DNA of 64,000 nucleotides, from the NCBI GenBank assembly GCA_021850545.1, contig JAJZLU010000044.1:2643-66642 (forward strand), read 5' to 3'. The notes under the pieces were generated by a model, which searched no databases, was not told the DNA's origin, and worked only from the letters and a program-made list of their open reading frames with translations. The position numbers were made by a program, and so were the translations under genes. The stretch is from Thermoplasmata archaeon (GTDB lineage Archaea > Thermoplasmatota > Thermoplasmata > Thermoplasmatales > Thermoplasmataceae). This document shows positions 53,145 to 61,066 of the stretch, in pieces (within the stretch, counting starts at the first letter, position 1; each line of letters begins with the position of its first letter).

Positions 53145-53181
53145 AGTTCCTTCTCCTCTCAATAGTTTTGATGTGAAATAA

Positions 53182-55569
53182 TTATTGCGATTCGCTCACT
53201 TCTATTTCCTGTGAACTGGCTGGGGATATTTTTCCTGTGTTCATGGAAATCCTTATGATCTCAGAATGGGCGGAGATTATTTTCTCATTGCCCCCAATGG
53301 TGAGGTCCCCCACCTCGGCACTCATGGATAGTTTCCTCTCAGTCTTGAAGGCCCTAATGCCGGCAATCACTGAGATGGCGTAATCAAATTCGGCCACCTC
53401 CTGTCCAGTAATTTCAAGGGGCAGCTTTGAAGGCCACTGCTCAAGGTGTATGCTTTCCTTCAGGCCAAGGTTGTGCGTGTGGTATATTTCCTCAGTTATG
53501 AAAGGCAATACTGGAGCGTACATCTTCATGGTCTGCGAAAGGACGAAATTCAGGGTCTTGGAAACTTCGGCGAACAACTCATGGCCCAGGCTTTCTTTCC
53601 TGTTGTTTACGCTCTTTGCAATTTCAAGGTAATTGTCGCAGAACACATTCCAGAAGAAATTGTCAAGTTCTGCCCTTGCCCTGGAGACCTGATACTGTTC
53701 CATGCTGGCTGTGCAGGCATCAATCACGCTGCTGAGCTTGCCAAGGATCCACCTGTTTACAGGATATTTCACTTCTGAAGGTGCTGTAGGTACACTCTGG
53801 GAACCAGTGATAATCCCGACAAGGTTTGCAGCATTGAGCATCTTGATCAATGTCCTGCGGCCCCTGACGAAATCCTGCTCCTTCACTTTTATGTCTTCGC
53901 CGGGAATTGTTGTGGAAGCCCAGTATCTCACTGAGTCCGCGCCATACTGCTTGATGAGGGATTCCGGCTCTATGATGTTCCCCTTGCTCTTGCTCATTTT
54001 CTGGCCCAGTGGATCATAAACATTGCCGCTGATAGCAATGTGTTCCCAGGGGGCCTTTCCGTCATGGATATATGACCTCACAATGGTTGTGAAAGCCCAG
54101 AAGTTGATGATGTCATGGCCCTGGAACCTGATATCCATGGGATACAGGAGGCCGTAGAGGTTGTCATGGCCAAGGTACAGCCTCGGGGTAAGGGAGGAGG
54201 TGGCCCAGGTATCCATTATGTCAGTATCTGGCTCAAGTTCAGAGGAACCGCAATGAGGGCACTTCAGATCCACCTTGTCAAGCCTTGGGTCGACAGGAAG
54301 CTGTTCTTCATCTGCAAAAACAGGCTTGCCACACTTCTTGCAGTGCCATACCGGGAATGGAACACCAAAGAATCTTTGCCTGGAGATGAGCCAGTCCCAT
54401 TTCAATCCCTCTATCCAGTTGTCCAGCCTTACCTTCATATGCTCAGGAATCCATTTTACACTGGCTGCAGTGGCTTTCAGTTCTTCCTTTAGGTCCAGAT
54501 ACCTCACCGACCACTGCTTGCTGATGCTGATCTCAATGGGGGTGTCGCATCTCTCATGGGTGTTGACTGAGTGCTTTATCCTTTCAATCTTTTCAACCAG
54601 TCCCTCATCCTTCAGCTTCTGGAGCATGGTTTTCTTGGCTTCCTGGATGCTCAATCCTTTAAGGTCGCCTGAGAGTTCGTTCATCCTGCCCCTGTCATCT
54701 ATTATTACCCTGAGCCCAAGGTTGCTGTATTTTCTCCACAGGGCAAGGTCATTCTGGTCCCCAAAGGTACAGAGCATTTCAGCACCAGTGCCCTTTTCCA
54801 TGTCAGCGTATTCGTCCGCGATCACCGGGACCTCATGGCCGTATAATGGGACCTTCACTTTCTTTCCGATCATGTCCCTGTACCTTTCATCTGCCGGGTT
54901 GACTATGATTGCTATGCAGGCCCCAATCAATTCAGGCCTGGTAGTGGCAATGAGCATGTTTTTGCTGGACTCCCCGAATTTAAGGTACACAAAATCCGCG
55001 GAAAGAACCTGGTCTTTCAGTTCAATCTGAGATATGGCTGTCCTGCATGTGGGGCACCTTATCGTGGGGGCTTCCTCTCGGTAGACTCTGTTTTTCTTCA
55101 CAAGGTCAAGGAACATTTTCTGGGAAATTCTCTTGGATTCATCAGATGAGGTTCTGATAGAATTTCCGAAATTGGCGCTCATGCCTAGGTCCCGCCAGTT
55201 TTTGAGGAGTTCCGCTTCGGCCTTGTTGCTCTCTTCCGTGCAGAGCCTTATGAATTCAACCAGCTCAGTGCGTTCCCCTTTTATTCCCAACTGCTTTTCC
55301 GTGTACCTTTCGGTGGGGAGCCCGTTGTCATCAAATCCCCAGGGATAGTACACCTGAAATCCCCTCATCCTCTTGTACCTGGCAATGAAGTCCTGGTGAG
55401 GGTATGAAAAGGCATGGCCCATATGCATCTTGCCAGAAATGGTTGGTGGTGGTGTGTCAATGGCAAACCACCTGGAGCGATCCCTTACACTGGCATCATA
55501 CCTGTAGATGTCATTTTCAATCCAGTGTTTTTTCCATTTTTCTTCAATATTGGGAAGGTCCAGTTCCAT
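53182..55569 (-). CDS. valS: Valyl-tRNA synthetase
   Basis: Class I synthetase charging tRNA-Val. Features of the roughly 795-residue protein: PPPTISGKMHMGHAF (HIGH-type motif, about 40-54), the editing domain (TTRPELIGACIAIIVNP), two zinc-knuckle pairs (CPTC and CKKC..CPHC), the KMSKSKGN ATP loop and a helical anticodon-binding domain. The best start is ATG 55569 (MELDLPNIEEKW), which matches family N-termini; ATG 55593 adds eight residues. The conserved catalytic residues are all present. Confidence 0.94.
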   Translation of the reverse strand: MELDLPNIEEKWKKHWIENDIYRYDASVRDRSRWFAIDTPPPTISGKMHMGHAFSYPHQDFIARYKRMRGFQVYYPWGFDDNGLPTERYTEKQLGIKGERTELVEFIRLCTEESNKAEAELLKNWRDLGMSANFGNSIRTSSDESKRISQKMFLDLVKKNRVYREEAPTIRCPTCRTAISQIELKDQVLSADFVYLKFGESSKNMLIATTRPELIGACIAIIVNPADERYRDMIGKKVKVPLYGHEVPVIADEYADMEKGTGAEMLCTFGDQNDLALWRKYSNLGLRVIIDDRGRMNELSGDLKGLSIQEAKKTMLQKLKDEGLVEKIERIKHSVNTHERCDTPIEISISKQWSVRYLDLKEELKATAASVKWIPEHMKVRLDNWIEGLKWDWLISRQRFFGVPFPVWHCKKCGKPVFADEEQLPVDPRLDKVDLKCPHCGSSELEPDTDIMDTWATSSLTPRLYLGHDNLYGLLYPMDIRFQGHDIINFWAFTTIVRSYIHDGKAPWEHIAISGNVYDPLGQKMSKSKGNIIEPESLIKQYGADSVRYWASTTIPGEDIKVKEQDFVRGRRTLIKMLNAANLVGIITGSQSVPTAPSEVKYPVNRWILGKLSSVIDACTASMEQYQVSRARAELDNFFWNVFCDNYLEIAKSVNNRKESLGHELFAEVSKTLNFVLSQTMKMYAPVLPFITEEIYHTHNLGLKESIHLEQWPSKLPLEITGQEVAEFDYAISVIAGIRAFKTERKLSMSAEVGDLTIGGNEKIISAHSEIIRISMNTGKISPASSQEIEVSESQ

Positions 55570-55692
55570 AGGAAAGGTTAATTTTCTCTGCATTAAAACG
55601 ATTTGCTTCATGCCGATGATGCAGGCATATTCATGGTGGACTTTGCAAAATTCCGACAAAATGTCTTTTAGCCCCACACATCTAATGCCAAT

Positions 55693-56580
55693 GTGAAGGA
55701 ATCGGGAAACTCAGGCCAGGCTGCTGAATTTGAAACTTCAGAGAATAAGGGTGACATGGGTAAGGTGAAGCTTGTGGAACAGATATGTGATTACATCAGG
55801 TCTAACCTAATCTCCAGCCTCACCCTCGTAGATCTGGAAAGTAAATTCGGAGTCCGAGGCTATACAATCCAGAGGTGGTTCAAGGATATCATGGGAATCA
55901 CCCCCAGGAAGTACATGGAAGAGCAGAGGATCCACAAGCTCAAGATCAACCTGAGGAAAGGCGAACCTATGCCGCAGGCAATCTACAGCACTGGCTACAG
56001 GTCGCAGAGTTGGCTCTATGAGGATTCACTTTCCAAGCTTGGCATGGTCCCCAGCGCCTACAGGAAGGGCGGAGACGGCGAGACAATTTATTTCCTCACC
56101 GGGAGGTGCGTCCTGGGCACACTGATTGTGGCTGAGACTGAGCAGGGAATATGTGCCGTGAGCATCGGAGACAGCGAAGAGGTGCTTGAACTTGCCCTGA
56201 GAAGGGAATTCTACAAGGCAGACCTTCAGAGATCAGAAAGGGCCAGGGAAAGGCTCAATTCACTTCTGCAGTATTTTGAGGGCCAGAGCCTCAACCTGCC
56301 GGTCGCTTTGCAGGGTACGGATTTCCAGCAGAGGGTCTGGACAGCCATTGCGTCCATACCTTACGGGGAAACAAGGACATACAATGAGATTGCAGAGATC
56401 ATAGGGAAACCCAAGGCATACAGGGCGGTAGCAAACGCCTGCGGAGCCAACCATGTGCCCCTGGTGATTCCATGCCACAGGGTTGTAAGGAAAGACGGCT
56501 CACTGGGGGGTTACGCCCTGGGCGTTGACCGCAAGAAATACCTCCTCGAGATGGAAAAGAGGAACTCTTCAAAGAGATAG
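55693..56580 (+). CDS. Ada-like fusion: AraC-type HTH plus methylated-DNA cysteine methyltransferase
   Basis: A 295-residue protein that joins an N-terminal AraC-type DNA-binding domain (about 20-120: VEQICDYIRSNLISSLTLVDL, GYTIQRWFKDIMGITPRKYMEEQR) to a C-terminal O6-alkylguanine transferase (about 135-290) with the acceptor Cys in IPCHRVVRKDGSLGGYA. It lacks the zinc-binding N-domain (AdaA) that senses phosphotriesters in E. coli Ada. AraC-type HTH is uncommon in archaea, so this is probably of bacterial origin. Start is GTG 55693 at a leaderless distance from CTTTTAGCC; ATG 55756 is a possible internal start. Confidence 0.88.
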   Translation: MKESGNSGQAAEFETSENKGDMGKVKLVEQICDYIRSNLISSLTLVDLESKFGVRGYTIQRWFKDIMGITPRKYMEEQRIHKLKINLRKGEPMPQAIYSTGYRSQSWLYEDSLSKLGMVPSAYRKGGDGETIYFLTGRCVLGTLIVAETEQGICAVSIGDSEEVLELALRREFYKADLQRSERARERLNSLLQYFEGQSLNLPVALQGTDFQQRVWTAIASIPYGETRTYNEIAEIIGKPKAYRAVANACGANHVPLVIPCHRVVRKDGSLGGYALGVDRKKYLLEMEKRNSSKR

Positions 56581-56596
56581 ACGGGGAGAGGATTTT

Positions 56597-57541
56597 ATGA
56601 TAAGTTCAGCGGAAACTGAGAGCGTCCTGAAAAAGAGCCACTACTCTGGAAGAGTTTTGCCCATTGCTATCCTTGTAATGCTCAGCATAATCTGGGGAAT
56701 GGCCTTTGTAGCCATAAAATATCTTGAGCCGGTTCTCAATCCGGTAAACCTGACTCTTCTCAGGTGGTTCGTGGCAAGTGCTGCGTTTCTTGCCCTCGCC
56801 CCATTCCTTGGCAAGATGAAGCAAAAGTTCCAGATGCGCGATCTGCCAAGGCTGGCACTGGTTTCTTTCGCAAATGTGGTCAGTTACCACCTTACACTCA
56901 ACTTTTCAGAGAGTTCAATATCTGCAGGCCTTGCTGTTCTCATAACATCAATGGGGCCGGTTTTCATATTATTATTGTCATGGCTCTTCCTCGGCGAGAG
57001 GCATGGAAAGCGTGTCATTCTTGCAGTGGCCGTTGCATTCTCAGGTGCAATAATTCTCTCCGCAGGAAGCAGCGTGGGAACTGGCAGCTCATCAATTTAT
57101 GGCATCCTGGAGGCTGTGGGCACTGCCATCTCATATTCAGTGTTCGCAGTGTTTTCCAAACCCCTCGTGGGTAAGTATGGCGCAATTCCACTCACCATCT
57201 GGGCGGGCCTGCTGGGTACCCTGATGCTTGTGCCACTTGTGTCTGGAAGCTTTATTGCCCAGGTTACAGCCATGCCACCTGATGCATGGATTTCAATGCT
57301 TTACCTTTCTCTGGCCAGCACAGTACTGGGGTACATGATCTTCTACACTCTTGTCAACAGGGGAGCACTTTCAAAACTTGCCGTCCAGTTATACCTGATT
57401 CCTTTGGTGGGCGTGCTTGGCGGAGTCGTGGTGCTCGAAGAATCCATAACTGCATTTACGGTTGCCGGCGGGGCTGCAATGCTCACTGCAGTAGCCATAG
57501 CCACTGGAAACATCAGGCTGAAAAATCTTGAAAAGGAATGA
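56597..57541 (+). CDS. EamA/DMT-family transporter
   Basis: Membrane carrier of the drug/metabolite transporter superfamily. The 314-residue protein has ten predicted helices arranged as two five-helix EamA repeats (IIWGMAFVAIKYLEP starts the first; YGILEAVGTAISYSVFAVFSKP starts the second). The start at ATG 56597 has GGGGAGAGG upstream and lies 16 bp past the Ada-like gene stop, so the two may be cotranscribed; an upstream in-frame start would overlap it. Substrate unknown. Confidence 0.85.
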   Translation: MISSAETESVLKKSHYSGRVLPIAILVMLSIIWGMAFVAIKYLEPVLNPVNLTLLRWFVASAAFLALAPFLGKMKQKFQMRDLPRLALVSFANVVSYHLTLNFSESSISAGLAVLITSMGPVFILLLSWLFLGERHGKRVILAVAVAFSGAIILSAGSSVGTGSSSIYGILEAVGTAISYSVFAVFSKPLVGKYGAIPLTIWAGLLGTLMLVPLVSGSFIAQVTAMPPDAWISMLYLSLASTVLGYMIFYTLVNRGALSKLAVQLYLIPLVGVLGGVVVLEESITAFTVAGGAAMLTAVAIATGNIRLKNLEKE

Positions 57542-57628
57542 GCTCTAGCGGGAGCGTTCAGTCATGTTACTAATATCATAGATGCTGAATGGTAATGTTA
57601 TTACATATGATTGGATATTAGTTGTACA

Positions 57629-58084
57629 ATGAAAGAGCAAAGCCAGATTTTTGCTCCCCTGATCAGGCATGAGAACAGTATCATCGAAAGTTATCAGGAA
57701 CTTTCTGAACAGGCAGCGCAGTCAAACATTCAATATTTCCTTAGGCTATTCATTAGAGGGCATCAGGAGATAGTAAAGATGCTGAAAGCCTATGGAAAAG
57801 ACGGGAAACATGTCTCATTTGCACACCGTGAGGTTCTGTTGCCCATAGATGCCACCCAGCACCTTGTTATAGATGACCACATAGACATCAATAGCCTTCA
57901 GAGTGTGCTCCTGCATATAGCAAAGGCTGAGGAGCAGTCAGTGGAAGAATTTACTGTGCTCATCGGAGAAATCAGGGACAAGAGGGCCCACGAGTTCCTT
58001 GAGAAGATCAGGGATGAGAAAACCTCCATGACAACCCAGGCGGATCGGCTGTACCACGACATGATCGAATCTAAAATATCCTGA
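57629..58084 (+). CDS. Ferritin-like four-helix-bundle protein
   Basis: A 151-residue, all-helical protein. The first helix has RHENSIIESYQELSEQA, the second RGHQEIVKMLKAYG, the third HIAKAEEQSVEEFTVL and the fourth RAHEFLEKIRDEKTSM: regularly placed Glu and His residues as in ferritin-like or rubrerythrin-like proteins that bind one or two iron atoms. An iron or stress role is an inference; it is not a clear member of a known family. The ATG at 57629 lies about 25-30 bp after an A/T-rich promoter-like segment (57590-57605). Confidence 0.6.
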   Translation: MKEQSQIFAPLIRHENSIIESYQELSEQAAQSNIQYFLRLFIRGHQEIVKMLKAYGKDGKHVSFAHREVLLPIDATQHLVIDDHIDINSLQSVLLHIAKAEEQSVEEFTVLIGEIRDKRAHEFLEKIRDEKTSMTTQADRLYHDMIESKIS

Positions 58085-58099
58085 ACCGATTAACCCGTG

Positions 58100-58894
58100 A
58101 TGCATCTTATTTTGGCCTCAAGGGAGGACGAAGCAAGCATGTCCATGGCCAGCAGGCTGCTGGAAACATTTGATTTCAGGGAGTTTGAAGGCCAGGACGG
58201 TGTACGGTCCCATGGAGACTACCTTTTTTCTTACATAGGCGTGAAACACCTATACCTGGAAAATTTTGGCCAGCTTTATGCAGGCATCCGTGACAGGGTA
58301 AAGGATATCATTTTCCTGTCCAGGCATTCCTCAAAGGCGGACATCAAGTCGCTCACGGTGCACCCGACAGGGAATTTCAATGGAGCATTGCTTGGCGGAA
58401 GGGAAAAGAAATTGTCCATGAGCGATCCGGGGAAGATGACTTCCACCCTCAGGGCGATGAACCAGATATACGGGGGATCTCTTTTCAGCGTTACATTTGA
58501 GGCTACTCACCATGGCCCTTTACTGAACATCCCGAACTTCTTCATTGAGATAGGGACGACTGAAGCACAGTGGAAGGACCCTGATGCCCTGGATTGCGTA
58601 ATCCATGCAATAATGAAGCCGGAAACGGTTGGCTATCCCGCATTCGTTGGCGCCGGGGGAGGGCACTATATGCCCAAGGTGACAAGATATGCCCTGGAGA
58701 ACCAGATTGACATCGGCCATATGATCTCAAAGCATGCACTTGAGGACATCACCGAATCCATGATAATCCAGAGTATTGAGAAAACACCTTCCTGCAAAGG
58801 GTTCGTCATTGACAGGAAAGGGGTTAAGTCGCAGGCAAAACAGCTCATTTCAGGAATAAGTGACCAGCTAGGGCTCGAAATGGTAATGGTTTGA
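58100..58894 (+). CDS. dtdA: D-aminoacyl-tRNA deacylase, archaeal type (DTD2)
   Basis: Hydrolyses D-amino acids wrongly attached to tRNA. The 264-residue protein has the DTD2/GEK1 signatures SRHSSKADIKSLTVHPTGNF (about 74-93), VTFEATHHGPLL (about 132-143, the substrate-binding His-His) and FVGAGGGHYMPKVTRYA. The 4-bp choice of GTG 58097 or ATG 58100 does not change the protein. Lying before the putative D-glutamate operon on the same strand, it fits a local D-amino-acid theme, though a 188-bp gap with a separate promoter sits between them. Confidence 0.92.
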   Translation: MHLILASREDEASMSMASRLLETFDFREFEGQDGVRSHGDYLFSYIGVKHLYLENFGQLYAGIRDRVKDIIFLSRHSSKADIKSLTVHPTGNFNGALLGGREKKLSMSDPGKMTSTLRAMNQIYGGSLFSVTFEATHHGPLLNIPNFFIEIGTTEAQWKDPDALDCVIHAIMKPETVGYPAFVGAGGGHYMPKVTRYALENQIDIGHMISKHALEDITESMIIQSIEKTPSCKGFVIDRKGVKSQAKQLISGISDQLGLEMVMV

Positions 58895-59009
58895 AAATCA
58901 CGATAATCTATATTTTTTGTAAAATATTTTTTATCTTTTATACACATAATTCAATATCTGCTAACCTTGGAAAACCCATAGTGGAGGCGAAATAATTCTC
59001 TGAATAATC

Positions 59010-59076
59010 ATTAAATATATTTAAATACAAATGAGTGTTATCTTCACTCAAGTCAGGCACGTTTTTGTCTGAGTGA
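59010..59076 (+). promoter_or_regulatory. Promoter and alternative-pairing leader of the PLP/DUF1611/PP-loop operon
   Basis: A TATA-rich block (59010-59027) is followed by three mutually complementary arms: TGAGTG (59032-59037), TCACTCA (59044-59050) and TGAGTGA (59070-59076). The middle arm can pair with either neighbour. The third arm lies 7 nt before the ATG at 59083 and holds the only SD-like bases, so pairing there would hide it. If transcription starts after the first arm, the first pair would act as a DNA operator instead. Confidence 0.45.
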
Positions 59077-59082
59077 AATGAA

Positions 59083-60048
59083 ATGGAAGGAATGGACGAA
59101 GAAGAACCTCCTGGAAAGACACCATTTTTTAGAGCATCCAATCTTGAACGCGCCCTCAACCTAAAGAAACTTTATATCAAGTTTGAGGGAGCTGGTCTTA
59201 CAGGAACCCAGAAAGACAGGATATCTAAGCTTCATGTTCTCAGGGCCAAGGAAAAGGGATACAATACAGTTTCCCTCGCCACCTGCGGAAATTATGGCGC
59301 TTCAATTTCCTATTTTGCCAGTGTCTATGGAATGAAGTCGGTCATTGCAGTTCCAGGCTATTATGCAGGGGAGCGAAATGATGAGATAAGGCAGAACGGG
59401 GCCGAAGTGCTGGAAGTTGACAGGAAATACGAGGACCTTGTTGAATACATGAGGGACCGCTCCAACGATGAGGCATGGTATGACTCAAGCCCCGGCTCTG
59501 TGAACTCAAACCTTGACATTGAAGGTTATGAGGGCATTGCACACGAAATAGTGGCACAGCTCGGACATGCCCCGCAATACGTATCTGTTCCGCTTGGAAA
59601 TGGAACAACCCTTGCAGGGATATATTCGGGTTTCGAGAAAATGCAGCGCAAGGGCATCATAAGGAAGGTGCCATCGTTCATTGGTTCAAGCACTCCCAAT
59701 GGCAACCCCATCGTGGCTTCATGGAAGAGGAGAAGGAAAACCCTAATGGAGCTTGACCCTTCAACAATCCGGGAGACGAAAGCCTCTGAACCCCTGGTCG
59801 CTTACAGGTCCTACGATGGGCAGAAAGCGCTCAATGCGCTTTACAGAAGCAACGGAATGGCAACATATGTTACCGATGATGAGATGTACCGGTATTCAAG
59901 CCTCATTGAGAAGGCAGAAATGCTTTCTGTGCTGCCGGCTTCAGCAGCCTCACTGGCCGCAGTGGACAAAACAATCAACAGGAAGCTTGACAACAGGGAA
60001 ATCGTGGTTGTCCTCACAGGCAGGTCAAAAATATGGACAACGCAGTAG
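59083..60048 (+). CDS. Threonine-synthase-like PLP enzyme (fold type II)
   Basis: A 321-residue member of the fold type II PLP family (threonine synthase, cysteine synthase, serine racemase). The lysine for PLP is in AGLTGTQKDR (about 38-47), ATCGNYGAS is the Asn loop that binds the substrate carboxylate, and VPLGNGTTLAGI is the glycine loop for the PLP phosphate. It is shorter than normal threonine synthase and lacks its N-terminal domain, so a lyase, replacement or racemase-type reaction is more likely. It overlaps the DUF1611 gene by 16 bp, arguing for shared function. Confidence 0.85.
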   Translation: MEGMDEEEPPGKTPFFRASNLERALNLKKLYIKFEGAGLTGTQKDRISKLHVLRAKEKGYNTVSLATCGNYGASISYFASVYGMKSVIAVPGYYAGERNDEIRQNGAEVLEVDRKYEDLVEYMRDRSNDEAWYDSSPGSVNSNLDIEGYEGIAHEIVAQLGHAPQYVSVPLGNGTTLAGIYSGFEKMQRKGIIRKVPSFIGSSTPNGNPIVASWKRRRKTLMELDPSTIRETKASEPLVAYRSYDGQKALNALYRSNGMATYVTDDEMYRYSSLIEKAEMLSVLPASAASLAAVDKTINRKLDNREIVVVLTGRSKIWTTQ

Positions 60049-61061
60049 TCCTTGCTGAGGGAGTTTTTGGCTCTACCTATGGAAAGACTGCCAATGGGCT
60101 GGTGAGATTCACCAAAAGGTTCAGCGTTGTCGCTGTGATAGATTCGACAAAGTCTGGCAACGATGCCGGCACTGTTCTCACCGGAAAGCCAAAGGGCATA
60201 CCGATAGTGTCAACAGTGGAAGAGGGCATCAAGCTTGGTGCCAGGACACTGGTGGTTGGCGTTGCCACAGACGGCGGCTACATACCTGACGAATACAGGA
60301 GGTTCATTGCCGATGCAATTTCCCATGGCCTTAACATAGTGAGCGGCCTGCACGAATTCATTTCCGATGACCCAGAATTTTCAGCACTGGCGGCAAAATA
60401 TGGTTCACATATAACAGACGTAAGGAAGCTGTTCAGGGATATCCAACCCCCTTACACCGGAGAGATAAGGGAAGTCAAGGCACTGAAGATTGCAGTGCTC
60501 GGAACAGACAGCGCAATCGGAAAGCGCACAACCGCCGTCATCATGACCAATGCACTCAGGGAGAAAGGAATCCCCACCGCCATGGTTGGGACTGGCCAGA
60601 CCGCCTGGATGCAGGGCTTCAAGCATACAGTTGTGGTTGACTCCATGATCAACGATTTCATACCCGGCGGCCTTGAAGGCATGACTGTGGAGGCATGGAG
60701 GGAAGAGAACCCGGAAATAATTTTTATAGAAGGACAGGGATCCGTTCTGCACCCCGCCTATCCTGGCAGTTTTGAGATCATAGGCGCATGCAGGCCTGAC
60801 GGCATAATACTGCAGCACGCCCCGAAGAGAAAATTCTTTGACGGCTTCCCAGACATTCCAATCCCGGACCTGAAGAAATACATCGATATCCTTGAACTGC
60901 TCTCAGGGCACAGAGTCATTGCCATTTCCCTTAACAGGGAGGGCATGACAGATGCCGAAGTGAAGGAGGAAATTGCGGGCCTGGAATCCAAATACGGAAT
61001 ACCTGTTTTTGATCCTCTTAACCTGAACCCGGAAGTAGCCAAGAGCATTGTCGGGCACTGA
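60033..61061 (+). CDS. DUF1611 P-loop protein (DgcN-like, putative D-glutamate N-acetyltransferase)
   Basis: A 342-residue DUF1611 (COG3367) member. An N-terminal Rossmann domain (about 1-140: FSVVAVIDSTKSGND, LVVGVATDGGYIP) is followed by a P-loop NTPase-like domain with GTDSAIGKRTTAVIM (about 152-166) and IFIEGQGSVLHPAYPG (Walker-B-like). A characterised member, DgcN, N-acetylates D-glutamate; most others are unstudied. It lies between the PLP enzyme and the MurL-like protein (gap 5 bp), so its substrate is probably an amino acid. Confidence 0.8.
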   Translation: MDNAVVLAEGVFGSTYGKTANGLVRFTKRFSVVAVIDSTKSGNDAGTVLTGKPKGIPIVSTVEEGIKLGARTLVVGVATDGGYIPDEYRRFIADAISHGLNIVSGLHEFISDDPEFSALAAKYGSHITDVRKLFRDIQPPYTGEIREVKALKIAVLGTDSAIGKRTTAVIMTNALREKGIPTAMVGTGQTAWMQGFKHTVVVDSMINDFIPGGLEGMTVEAWREENPEIIFIEGQGSVLHPAYPGSFEIIGACRPDGIILQHAPKRKFFDGFPDIPIPDLKKYIDILELLSGHRVIAISLNREGMTDAEVKEEIAGLESKYGIPVFDPLNLNPEVAKSIVGH

Positions 61062-61066
61062 TTACA

